In this document: one piece after another, positions 34,891 to 46,717 of the stretch
Numbering within the stretch: the first letter of the stretch is position 1
How the letters are laid out: every line of letters starts with the position of its first letter
Source of the DNA: Juglans regia
Lineage: Eukaryota > Streptophyta > Magnoliopsida > Fagales > Juglandaceae
Length of the DNA: 64,000 bases
Direction: 5' to 3'
NCBI RefSeq assembly: GCF_001411555.2
Contig: NC_049905.1
Span: forward strand, 1,054,001-1,118,000
Made by a program: the position numbers and the translations under genes
The notes under the pieces: model-generated
What the model was told of the DNA's origin: nothing
What the model saw: the letters and a program-made list of their open reading frames with translations, nothing else
The model's database searches: none

Positions 34891-36611
34891 TCTCTGTCTG
34901 CGGCTGTATGTCTCTGATTACGAAGGATTGGAGCTTGGTATATAAAGACAGCCAAAGCGGAGCTGCGGAGAAGATGGATGAGCCATGAGGTGCTCGATCT
35001 CGGTTCGTTTGATGAATGGCACTTGATGCTTTATTTGAGCCTGTCTTATCTTAAAATCTAAACATCACTTCCATATAAATATTTTTTAATTTTTTTCATA
35101 TATTTATTATAATATATATATTGAGAGCACGTCTTCACAGTCTTTGTCAACTGCTTTTTCACATCACTCTTACTGTTTTTATTGTAATTTTCACCAGTCT
35201 AACGACCTTTAAATTTTCTTTTTCTTTTCCTAAATATTTTAGTGTTTACCAATAATATTTTTTTCATCTTAACCGTTTGAAACTAAAATTGCCTGTTGTG
35301 ACCCTTGAAAATAAAATAAATAAATAAATCGATTTTTGACTCACTTACATTATCTTTCATGCTTAGATTAGAGATGTTAAATGACAAGTAAAATAAATCT
35401 TATAATATTTATTAACCACTTAAGTTTTTACAAAATTTTTAAATAATAATAAATTGTTAATAGATTTTATAATATTTATTAGAAACTTAAAATATTTTTA
35501 ATATACATATATTTATTCTATTATTTATTAATTTATATATATAGTTAATTCCGAAACAGTATACTGGAACGTACTAGTATCAAAATATTCCATTCTAATA
35601 CTTAAACTGGAATGTTCACCGAAACGGAAATGAAAACATTGGCAGATGGCTAGAGGCCCACCCTTACCCCTGGCACTAGAATGAGGGACCCCGTCCTCGC
35701 TGTGCGAGGGCAGGTTCTGAGGGGAAACCCCACCTTCCGCCCATTCGGAGTTGGGGTGCGGAAAGGAGGCAACTCCGCCTCGTAAGGTGTGGATAGCAAC
35801 TCTAATTCTGACATATGTAGATTACGAGAAAAAACATTTTTGAAGTTTTTGTCTTAATATGACGATGTCATGAGACAGAGAGAGAAATAAATCCAACGAT
35901 ATATATTATTATCCGTTTAAATATTTCAAACAGCAATATTGTTGTGTCCATCTCTCATTTGAACCGAGAAAAGGATTTGAGAAGACTACAAGTCATTGGA
36001 TCATGACCGGCAAGGGTTTAAGTTAATCGTTTATTAACGCCAGAGTGAATTGCAAATTGCAACCTCTTATCGGCGCAGATATTCACAGTTTTATTACCCA
36101 AGTCAAGTTTTATGATCAATCAAAGAGATCAGTAAAATAGCTGAACTCGTGACGGATTAACCTATTTTCCAACGGACCACCTCGTACCAAAGGATGGGAT
36201 TCGTCACCCTTCCCATATATATATGTATCCCTGGGCATGTTAAGCTTGTTGTCTTGTTGACAGTGGAAAAAACCCACCTCACTTCCACCCCCTTGCTCTT
36301 CTGTTTCTCTTTAGTTGTATAAGCACCAGTTGGTACTGGTTTTTAACCACCCTTGAATAAAGTAGAGGGAAACCAAGCTAGCACAAATACTTAAAAAATA
36401 GAAACGAAAACATTCTATTAGAACATGACAAGCCAAAGGAACATGAGGGCAAGTTGATTTATTATTGCTCACTGCACTTCTAAAGTGAGCAAAATATTAG
36501 AGAAAATCAATTCTCATGTCAATAGCTGAGAAAACAAATACTCTGGAAGTGAACTACCGATCAGTAAGCTGTAATGGCAGCACAGTACAACATACTGAAT
36601 CACACATTATT
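34891..36611. other. Spacer between the two NQR copies
   Basis: Contains the promoter side of the intact NQR copy and the 3' side of the broken one. Mostly AT-rich, with a distinct GC-rich block at about 35640-35790. No gene recognised. Confidence 0.5.
35640..35790. repeat. GC-rich block, probable transposon remnant
   Basis: About 150 bp rich in 'ggcccaccct', 'gaggggaaacccc' and 'ggaggcaactccgcctcg', with several short inverted repeats, embedded in AT-rich DNA. Adjacent 'gtatactggaacgtac' and 'accgaaacggaaat' words resemble terminal parts of plant hAT-like repeats. No ends or target duplication were resolved. Confidence 0.3.
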
Positions 36612-38287
36612 TCAGTTCTTACCTTGAAGGCGCAGTGTATATGCCCTCAAGGATATAAGAACTTCCTTCAAAGTCTCCTTAGCTGATGCATCGATCAAGT
36701 TGCCATCGCTGTCAAACTTTGCAGGAGGTTGGAATGCATTCAAGAAAAACTCAGGTCTGTTGATGAAATGAAGATCAACAAAAACTCCAGTCTGGCGAAG
36801 GTGATATTGCGACCGTCCCCCCACCAAAACCGCCTCCAGCACTTACAATTGCAGCTGCTTTATCTGCCCAAATATTTGGTGGTCTAGATGCCCAGTCAAT
36901 TGCATTCTTCAGAGGTGCTGGTACAGTGGGGGAGAGAAAAACATTACCAAATCAAAGCACAAGTCACAAGCAGTACCGGATATTTGGAAATGAAAACATC
37001 CTAAAATGTTGCCTAAAACAATCGAACTTGTAGCAGTTTCTGTCATAGATTGTGATATTGAATTCCCCACCCCATTCGTCACTTTTTTTCCCCACTGTCT
37101 CCTAAAAGTAGCAGATCCTACTATGTCACCGAATAAGAAGTGCTACAGTCACAAAATGATTTCACAAAAGTAAACTTACAAACTGACGTGAATTCATGTG
37201 ATCCGTTAGATCTATTTTACGACAAAAGTAACTTTACAATCTGACGTACCACTACCACATCAAGTCACGTCAGTTTATAAGTTTATTTATATAAAATTCA
37301 TTTATTGCTAAAGTATTTCTCCTTGTGTAATAGTAGTTTGAAATCTTAACAATTGCTATGGTAGAAGAAAACTCACAGGTTTAGGGATGCCTATAGACAA
37401 ACAAACAAATGATATGTATAAAACTATTTAGTGACATGTATAGAACTGTGAGCTGAGAGAACAAAAACTGAACTTTCCACAAGAGTAATCAAGGCCAAAG
37501 GATAAAACATTTCCTACCATCTTGGCTCTATTAAGGACATCAAGGAATATCAGCAGGAAGGGTTTCTCGGAAAGTATTGGGAAAGAATTCACAGAAACTT
37601 GTCCAGAAAATAAAATCAACTTGAAACTCATTATTTCAATAAGTTTTTAATTTTAGCTCTTGAACTATATAATTCAACAACTCCTGTATATTTATACTTA
37701 AAATATTCAAATGCCAATTGTATTGAGATTTTTCAAACCCTTTTTTTGTATTGCATTTATTAAAGTTTACTCGAAGTATACAGCAGATCGGAGAAAGGAA
37801 ATTACAGATCAACTCTGTTCAGCATAACAGTTTATAAATATAGACCTACAAAGGAGGTCATGATATGGCCAGCCGCTAATACAAATTGAGGCCTAAGGTA
37901 AAATTTAAAATGATTTTTTATTTATTTATAATAAAATGAAATATACATCATTATATTAAAAAAAAATTAAAATTTTTTAAATAAAATAAGGCTTTATTTA
38001 AAACTCTTAAATAATAATTTTGAATTGATATTTAATACGATAATTTAAAATGAGGCCTCATTATAAATTTGTGTCTCAACTTTGCAAAATTTGAGAAAAA
38101 TTATTTAAGTACGAATGATTCATTGTATTGAATATAAAATTTTGTATCAGATTTGCACACATGAGAAAATATTTAAAATGAGGCTTTATTTAAGTTCTTT
38201 TTTAACGTAATGATTTTTATATTTTTCTAAAAAACATAGATACATTTAACTCTTATTTTAAGGCCTTGTATAGGGTGAGGCATTAGG

Positions 38288-38521
38288 CACAGAGTTTTGC
38301 TACACAACCTCCACCACACTTCACACTCTACATTTTTTTTAAAATTTAAAAATTTTTAATATTTTTTTTTAAATTTTTTTTTGGATTTATTCTTTTTAAA
38401 TTATTTCAAATTTTCTATTCATTATTCATATAATAAATATTTAATAAAAGAAAAAAATAATAAAAATTAAAAAAAATATAGAATGTGAAGTATTAGGAGG
38501 TTGTAAAGATTTATTCTTAGG
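38288..38521. mobile_element. MITE (family C, copy 1) in the NQR-duplicate intron
   Basis: The left end carries 'ctacacaacctccaccacac' and the right end the inverse, 'gtgaagtattaggaggttgt', around a poly-A/T core. Copies of the same family lie at 59255-59478 and 59505-59747. Confidence 0.65.
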
Positions 38522-38741
38522 CACAATGGCCAAAGTGGCCTTATCCTTGGGCCGGCTCTATCATATGACATCTATTATAAAAGGATATATTATATTTGAA
38601 GTTCTAGGATGTAGTGTTCCTTTAAAAAAACAAAAAATTAAAATTTATGTGAAAAAAATTATATTTTTAATAATTTATCTGACTTTTTATAAAAAAAAAA
38701 GGCACGCGAAATTTATACTATTTAAGATTGTATTTATCATG

Positions 38742-38958
38742 GATAATGATAGGCTTATTACTTCTTATCACCTATTTATTACTCTTTTTATTTTTTATTA
38801 TTTATTTTATTTAATAGTTAATGAAGTATTATTAGTAAAATTATATAATTTTTTAATAATTAAGAATGTTAAAAAAGTAATTAAAATAAAATAATAAAAA
38901 AATAAAAATTTTAAATAAACTATAAAATAGTAAAAATATGATAAGAGGATAAGCAGTG
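38742..38958. mobile_element. MITE (family B, copy 2) in the NQR-duplicate intron
   Basis: 'aatgataggcttattactt' on the left and 'atatgataagaggataagc' on the right are inverted, with an AT-rich core like that of copies 1 and 3. No coding capacity is credible, although an AT-rich frame is open. Confidence 0.5.
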
Positions 38959-39897
38959 GAATTGAATTACGCAAATACAAATAAAATAAATAATTTAGTT
39001 AAAAGACGATAAAAATGATATGTATTGAATTAAGCAAATATAAATCAAAATGACTTTCAGCTACAGTAAATCAACTCTTGTGGTTATACTTGACATTTAC
39101 TGTAACTCAATTAAATCTATTAAAAAATTATTTTTCATCTGAACACTCTCTCTTCTCTCATTTTTTCTCTTTATTCTACCAACTCTTTTTGATCCCTCGA
39201 TCAGGATGATTCATCATAGTCGTTTTTTTTCCTGATTATGTGACTGCCGAAGATCGAGAAATAATTAATGGTCCAGATGATGATGGTGCAGTACCTAGGA
39301 CCAACTTTCAGAACAACATATTCCCAAAAACTGTGTACTGTAAATTTGTAGATTTATGGAGTCTTTGTTTGTTTTAGATTACTGGGTCTTGTTTTTTTAA
39401 TGCAAGAGAACACCAGTATCGTTAAGCTTGCCCAAGATTGTAATTTATAAATAAATAAATAAAAACATCACAGAAATGCTACTAGTTTAAAGAAAAAAAA
39501 AAAAAAAGCTAGTATAACATTAATATTTCCATATAACTTTTCATTTAGAAAAAAAAAAATTTTAATAGAACAAAAAAATTGAAAAATAAAGATTATTAAA
39601 TTTATAATATTTTATTATTATTTTGACTAATATATAAATAATCTAACGTAAAAATAAGTTTTAAATGAAATATCTAAATACAATAAATTTTACGTTTGCA
39701 TTTGGATAATAAAATGGTAATGCTCATTGCTCAGTCTATCATTATCCATTTATCATTCCTAAAAACAGTGAGATGGTGGAAATGGAACTAAGATGATATG
39801 GTTCTCAAGTTTTTAGCTATTCGAGTGTTTTTTTTTTTTTTGCAACAAATAAAAAGAAAAGCAAATGCTTTACATTTGAACTAATGTATTCTACGAG

Positions 39898-40112
39898 GGG
39901 TAGTGATAGGCTTACTATCTATCTACTACCCATCTACTACTTGTAGTATTTTTATTTTTTTATCATTTTATTTTAAGTATTTTTTTAACATCCTTAATTA
40001 TTAACAAAAAATTAAAAAGTTATATAAATTTACTAATTATTACTTCCTTAACTACCTTAACTATTAAGTAAAATAAAAAATTATAAAAAAAATCAAATAT
40101 AAAAAAAATAAT
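39898..40112. mobile_element. MITE (family B, copy 3) in the NQR-duplicate intron
   Basis: Begins 'gggtagtgataggcttac' with 'ctatctactacccatctact', then an AT-rich core. Its left end is the inverse of the right end of the element at 30695-30926. It lies about 80 bp downstream of exon 2 of the broken NQR copy. Confidence 0.55.
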
Positions 40113-40563
40113 AAATTCTACAAGAATGCACGCTCGTTTTTCTCACCAAGAAAAACGCAAAAACAGTGAAACTTGAAAAAAAGTGTACCCGTGACGGAGA
40201 AGTTGTACTCGGGCGAGGCGAAGAGGATGCTATCGGCTGACTTTATCTTCTGGCGGAATGCTTCCACGGCCGAGGGGTATGTTCCGTCAACTTCCAAGTC
40301 GGTGTTGAGCATCGGCAGCGGCGCTATGTCTACGGACTCTACGTGCAGGCCGTTGATTTCCTTGCTTAGCTCGATTGCTACGAAGCCAATCATGCACCAC
40401 CAATCAAAAACCCAAATACCAAAACAAAAAACCCAAAAGAATGGCAAGCAGGGCTAGAGTCTAAGAAAGAAGCACCTGATCGAAGGAGGCCTTGGTTGTA
40501 GGAGCCTTTACGAAGAGACCCGCATAGAGCAGCCACTCTAATTAGCGGTTTTGCTGCTTCCAT

Positions 40564-43425
40564 TTCTCTAGCTCTGCGCGTCTGTGTTTGTGTGAGAGAG
40601 AGACAGACAGAGAGACAGAGACAGAGACTTGGGAATGCAGCAAAGAGGCGGGCTGAGACTAGTGCATTCAATAATGGAATATGGGTAAGTGGGATTGTGT
40701 TTGACAGTTTGACTGGCAGCTTGGGTTTGGGATTGGGGGGTTTGACTGGTTGTTCCGGATAGAAGTAAGAAAGTTTTTACTAGCGGTAGTTGTAGGGCTG
40801 TTTGGGATGGCTGCTAGAGTCTTAAAAAATATTTAAATATTCTTAAATTTTTTTTAATAGAAAAAATTGATTGTTTGATGTTATGTATTAATTTTAAATA
40901 AATTAAAAATTATGTTTAAGGAAAAATATTTACTTTTATAATTTAAATTTTAAAATAATGTTAATCGGCAAAAATACACATACATCTTTAAAATAATTAC
41001 ATATTTTAAACCAATCATAATTTTAAATAAAATCAAATAATCTTTATTTTTACCACATAAAGTATTTTTTTTAATTTGTTTACAAATAAATGTAACATTT
41101 TATTAAATACTTTAAATATATAATTATTAAACAGTAAATAAATTTTTAAATAGAACTTATTACTTAAGTTATAAACTATAAGTTATAAAATTATAAGTTA
41201 TATTTTTTACAGTAATCTTAAATATGTACTTAATGGTTGATATTTGTTAGGAAAATGGTAGTGGTTTGCGGGTTTGAACGTATTTTATTTTATTTTTTTA
41301 TGTTTAAAAAAATTATTTATAGTAAATTTGTGTTTTTTTAAATGTTTAAAAAATGTTTAAAAAAAGAAAAATATGTACGATCTTATTTATTATAATTTGT
41401 TAAATATTGATTTTGTGAGATATTTTTGTGGTTAAAGTATTTTTTTTATTATAAAATTATACAATTAAAAAATTATTTATTATTTAATAAATTTGAATCC
41501 AAAACATTTTAAAGGTTAATTATGATAGTTTTTAAAAATATATAGTTATATGTAAGATTTTCAATAAAAAAATTGGACTTTTAACTTTTTTAGATGATTA
41601 AATTAATTTTTATAAATTTATTAAACTTATTGATGTATATTTTTTTTAGGAAGTGGTAAAGACATAAAAAAAAAAATTAACAAATTGATGTGAGCTTTAT
41701 ATAATCAGTTAAAACTTATTTTATAATAAAAATAATTTTATAATATAATAATATATCTCGTTAATTTATAAATTTATTTTTATATAATTTTGATTGATTA
41801 TTTTGTCTTTTTTTAGAAAATAAAATTTTTAGATGCGATTTATATAGTGAAATGAGATGATTTTAGATAAAAATTACATAAAATATTATTATAATATTAT
41901 TTTTTAATAATATTTAAAAATATTAAATTATTTATTATATTTTATATAAAAATTTTAAAAAATTATAATAATAAAATAAAACGAAATACTATCACTATTC
42001 AAAGTTGCATTTAGAAGGTTAAAAACGATTTTTAAGAACACTGGCACCGAGGAATGACCGCGTTCCCCGCATGGTCGGAGACAGCCCATTCAACGAGCAC
42101 ATGACTATGAGCAGCGAAGGTAGCGCTGCACACATTATATATTCGATCTGTCTGGAACTTTGTGCGGGAGTTCTTGGTTTTTTTTTAATTTTAAAATAAT
42201 AATAATATTAAAAAATAATATTTATTATTTTAATTCAATTTAACTCTAAATAAAATTATTGTATTCTTAAATTGATATATAAAGTATATTATTTAATTTA
42301 TTTAAATGATAAAATTTAATTTATAAAATTTAAAATTTAAAATATATATTCTAAATCAAATTATGAAATAGAAACATTTTATTGTGTGAGTTCTATACAT
42401 CGACTTGATAATAATTTTTTTAAAATAAATTAAAATATTGTCTTTCTTATATAAAAAACCTTAGACCATAAAAATTAAAAAAAGAGGTTTTTTCCCTCAA
42501 TTATTAGACTAAGAATTTAATATTTTTTATATAATCGTTTAAAATAGATTTATTTGGAATCCTTCCTATTATAATTATCATTTTTAATTAAAGGATAAAA
42601 ATTTAGCAACCTCATTATATAATTTAATACAAAATAAGCTTAAAGGCATCATAGAAAATATATCCCCACTCACCAAAAACTAGTTTCTATCACTCCAATT
42701 TAATACTTGAAAATGTTAAATAATATCCAAAAAGTTAAAGAGATGAAAATGGAAAAATATCAAAATCTAAATAAATGAATTCCAATTTAGTACAGTCAAC
42801 TAAAAGCCATTAAAAAATTAATAAATAAAATTAGGAAAATAGAAAACTTAGAAAGTAAGTGATATGGTAAATCAACTTATACGAAAGAGAGTTTAGAGAT
42901 AAATTACATCAAATTATTTAGGTTTATTAAGTAATTTTCTTTTAAAGTCTATTAATTCTTTTTCTAAAAAGTAAAAATGGAAGAATTCCGTGACGCTAAA
43001 CGACTCGTCGCAACTGCATCCTTGTTTGAAAAGTCGGAAATCCCCTTCCCTGCCGATAATATGGAGAGAAAAGAAAGAGTCCGATCATAGGAAGTGGAAC
43101 GAATTGCGGGCGGACGGTCTGTATCCGAAGAATAGTCCCTTTTCAAATCACAATCACTGATTTTATAAAAATAATGTAATTTTATAAAAATATCTCTGTC
43201 CCTGCGCACACTTCAAGGTGCTCTCTTTGTCATCCGAACTTATACACAATATTTTTTAATAATATTTTATATATTTAAATAAAAAATATTTTATAAAATA
43301 TATTATAAAAATAACATAATTTTATAAAAATATCATTATTATATAATATTATTATAGAATATATTATGTGTATGTCATTATTTTAAATAAATACATCGAA
43401 TATCGTTATTTTCTTCGAATCTTAT
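40564..43425. other. Very AT-rich spacer upstream of the NQR duplicate
   Basis: No recognised gene. A GA/CA-rich run at about 40595-40627 lies just upstream of the NQR-duplicate start and may be 5' UTR. Two GC-richer islands stand out: about 42010-42180, and about 42960-43210. The second contains a 37-codon + strand frame from 42978 (MEEFRDAKRLVATASLFEKS) that looks protein-like but ends quickly. Confidence 0.45.
42978..43091 (+). other. Small protein-like open frame, unassigned
   Basis: ATG to TAG, 37 codons, encoding MEEFRDAKRLVATASLFEK and ending ERKERVRS. Base composition is markedly less AT-rich than its flanks. It could be the first exon of a lost gene or chance. No continuation was found. 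Confidence 0.2.
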
Positions 43426-45590
43426 TGTAACTGTCACGATTTTTAAGTTAAAAATTTTAAATTATTTTTTATTTTTTGTGTTTATATTATTAATATTAAT
43501 ATTATTATTAATTTTAGTTCTTATTTTATTTTCTTAAGAAATTTTAGATTTTTCAATCGTTGTTTTTGTTTTCATTCTTCGGATGATCCCTTCGATTTTT
43601 AGACGTTACATAGTAAAAACTGAATTCTTTAATTTATATTCCATATTCTCCATAATTTTAACAATGCAATAAATATCCTACCTTATTTATTCTCGATTTC
43701 CATCCTTTTGTATCAAATAAAATTTCTCTTAATCTCATCTATCGAGCTTTAAATTTAAAAAATATATATATATTTTATCCTTCCTTCCTCTCGCCTACCT
43801 TCCTCTCGCACGAAGTCGCTTTGTACACAGTGAGCTAAGTTTTTCCTTGATTGAAGCTCATAGATATAAGTTCTTACGGCTAAATTGACGTTAGTGCCCT
43901 TATGAAAGGTTTATTTGTATTTTTTCAGAATATTTCATTCTTGCCTTTTTATTGATTTGGTCTCTTTTAGTGAAATTTATGCGGTTTTTATATTTACAGA
44001 AAGTCAATTACTTATAACTTTTTCATTCCTAGATGCTTTTTCTTCTCTGTCATTAGACAATACGTGTACGAAAATATGTACATAAGGTGTCATATGTACA
44101 GAGAGGTTGATGAGGTTTTAAGCTGATTTTACAAATTTACCCTTTAAACAATACATTTTAATTTACATTAGAGGTCTCTAGAAGCCTCATGGACCAACGT
44201 GCAGGATCCTTTTATGCTTTCGGTTTTTGAGGTGAATTCTATTTAAAGAATTTTTTATTTAAATAAATAGTCAAAAAATCTTATTTTTAGAAATATGTAA
44301 GAGTTAAATTATGTCATTTGATATTATTTTCTTAATAAACTAGATTATTGCAATATTATATGAGAATTCAGATTCTGGTTCTTAATTATTTTTAATACAA
44401 TTAAATACATTTTTTAATTGAATTTTCTTTGACTTGTTTAATAAAATTGTAATAAGTTTTAGATTATGCTACTAAGTATAATTAGAAGATTAAATATGAT
44501 ATTAATGTTTAAATAATTATATGATACTAGTGTGCATAACCGAATATTTTAAATTGCTTTCCTTAGTTAATTTAGTGGAATGCGATAATGTGTTTTTCTA
44601 AAAAATTAGTGACGACTAGTGCTTCATATAGGTAACGAACTACAAAATGAGGTTGTGAAAGCATTGTTAAGAGGTAAGTAATTTGATCACAAATTAAGAT
44701 TATCATATAGTTAGACTATTACCATTAAAGGCAATTCTTTGATAGCCGTTCTTTTTTATGTACCAATCATGTTATGATCTATATAAGCATATAAGTCATC
44801 ATAGTATATGATCATATTAATTTTTCGCATCATGTTCAGGTTCATCATTTTATAGTTATTTATATTAGTATGAATGTCATGCATATCACGTTGCATAATA
44901 CATGTAAGTTATCTTAATTTTTAAGTGTAAGATAAGATAAGATAAGATCAGTTAATCAGATGGCCTTTCAGTTCAGTATTCAGGGTGGATGTGCAAGTTA
45001 CGGACTCAAGCGTGGTCCACCATAGTATGTTAGAATACTACTTAGCGGCTCCCCTTGCTACAGTGGGATGTGAGGCCGGCGCACAATCTTGCACACATGA
45101 TTAAGTGTGTGGGCCAGTCAGATTAGTCAGTTAATTCAAATGAGTCAAGACAGTCATGTATAGCATGAGTATAAGCATCAGCATGATATGACATGAATTT
45201 TATTCAACATGATATGACAAGAATTTTATTCAGCATGAAAATTTTATTAAAATTTTTTAATTATTATGTTTACGTTGTGGTGAATTCTTACAAAGTCTTC
45301 GACTCATTTTAGTTTTATTTCATTTTTTCTACCACCAGGTGAGAAGAATGAGGATTACGAGCAGGCGGGAAAAGTTTAGAAGGAGCGGACCAATAAATCT
45401 TAGACTATATTTATGATTTCTTTTAATTTAGTTGGTTTGGAAACTTGGATATGTCTATATTTTGAAAAATGGTTTAACTTAAGTTTTCTTTTGGAATGAA
45501 CAATGCTTTTTTTTAAATTATGCAAATCTCTTACTTGGCTTTAATTATGTATGTATGTGACATTTCTAACCTAGGAAAATGGATGTTACA
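43426..45590. mobile_element. Probable 2.2-kb solo LTR
   Basis: Starts TGTAAC and ends GTTACA, a perfect 6-bp terminal inverted repeat with TG...CA ends. Flanking pentamers are cttat (43421-43425) and cttgt (45591-45595), matching at four of five bases. The interior has the look of a long plant retrotransposon LTR: non-coding, with 'taagataagataagatca' and GC-richer islands near 45000-45110 and 45340-45400. No second LTR or pol sequence was found, so it would be a recombination product. The family is not identified. Confidence 0.5.
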
Positions 45591-45785
45591 CTTGTACTTT
45601 TATTCAATCCTACTGAAAGTCTCCTAGAATTAGCACTCGTTAAGGTTTCTGGGTTTTGTTTGCTTGTTCATGTTTGGTGATTTTTGCAACTTTCCCGGGT
45701 CCCCATTTTTGTATCTTTGGGCAGAGTTTTAAGAATTTGCCCTTTTTTTCTCTATGCTTTGATGACTTAGTTTTTATCTGACTTA

Positions 45786-46325
45786 GAGCATCCTCGGCTA
45801 AATTCATTTTCAAAATTTAGTCAATATCACATTTTTTTACATTTGCCTATTCTATTTAAATTCAATTCACACATTGAATTATCCATTCACTCTTTATATA
45901 ATAATAAAATATTATTAATTTAATAATTTTTTTATTTAATTTAGTTTTATCACATTTTATAGCTTTACCAATTAAATATTAATAATAATTATATTCTAAT
46001 TAAATTAATATTAAAAAATTATATTTCAAAAGTAATTTAATGCTAATAACAAAAAATATTTGATTAAACCCATCTAAATTTCTATCTAAATTTCTTAATT
46101 ACAAACCAAATAATATTTTTGTTTGGAGTGGGAAACTAATATTTTAATATTTGCAGAGTGAGAAACTAATATTTTAATGTTTTGTGATTCAATTGTAGTT
46201 TTCCATCTTTGACCAACTACTGTAATAAAAATCTAAATTATTTTAGATTTGCTCAATTCAATGTGAAATGTTTTGACATCAATTATACAAATTTTAGCCA
46301 ACCTTCTCATTTGGCCAAGATGCTC
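45786..46325. mobile_element. MITE with TTA target duplication (family H, copy 1)
   Basis: Terminal inverted repeats GAGCATC...GATGCTC are directly flanked by TTA on both sides (45783-45785 and 46326-46328). Longer arms also pair ('ggctaaatt' with 'aattttagcc'). A three-base TTA duplication is typical of PIF/Harbinger (Tourist-like) MITEs. It ends about 390 bp before the arabinosyltransferase-like start codon. Confidence 0.7.
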
Positions 46326-46717
46326 TTAGAATTTATGAATTCTTTGTAAGTTTATTTATTTATGTGAATTTATGCAATGAACTTTTGTTGATAATGTTGG
46401 CTCTTGAATGATTCACTAGTTCTAGAGTAACTCCACATGTAACTTGATTAAATTAAACATTTTAAACATTTCAACCATGCTACTTGCCACTTGGTCCTAT
46501 GTGCTTAAGTAAGTTGCCTAAATGTCTAGACTTGTGCAGGGTGTGGAGAACTTTACTGCTGTGGCTTCATCATTTTGTCACCCGGAGAGTGGGGAGATTT
46601 TAATGGAAGGGGTTTCATTTGGAATCCGTTTTGAATAGGAGTTTACTCTCTTATGAGCATCTGGGATTTTTTTTTTCTTTTTATTGATTGTAACCACCTA
46701 TGATTGGTAGGAAGACC

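Larger units (their letters stand above)
36612..40563 (-). pseudogene. NQR: NADPH:quinone reductase duplicate, frameshifted
   Basis: Tandem duplicate of the 33820-34890 gene, in three exons on the - strand: 40563-40476, 40377-40189 and 36917-36612. Exons 1 and 2 are intact (MEAAKPLIRVAALCGSLRKG, ASPEYNFSV). Exon 3 is 306 bp against 305 in the intact copy. A run of six G's at about 36820-36826 (- strand) puts the frame out of phase inside GGGFGGG, and the remaining sequence (SQYHLRQTGVFVDLHF to LRLQGKN) is open in the shifted frame. Intron 2 is about 3.27 kb, against 379 bp in the other copy, and carries three MITEs. Its C-terminus matches the family consensus better than the intact copy's, so decay looks recent. 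A one-base assembly error in the homopolymer is the main alternative. Confidence 0.88.

Noticed and set aside
38526..38894. 122-codon + strand open frame in the NQR-duplicate intron
   Set aside because: It runs through a family-B MITE and A/T tracts; no domain or plausible gene context.
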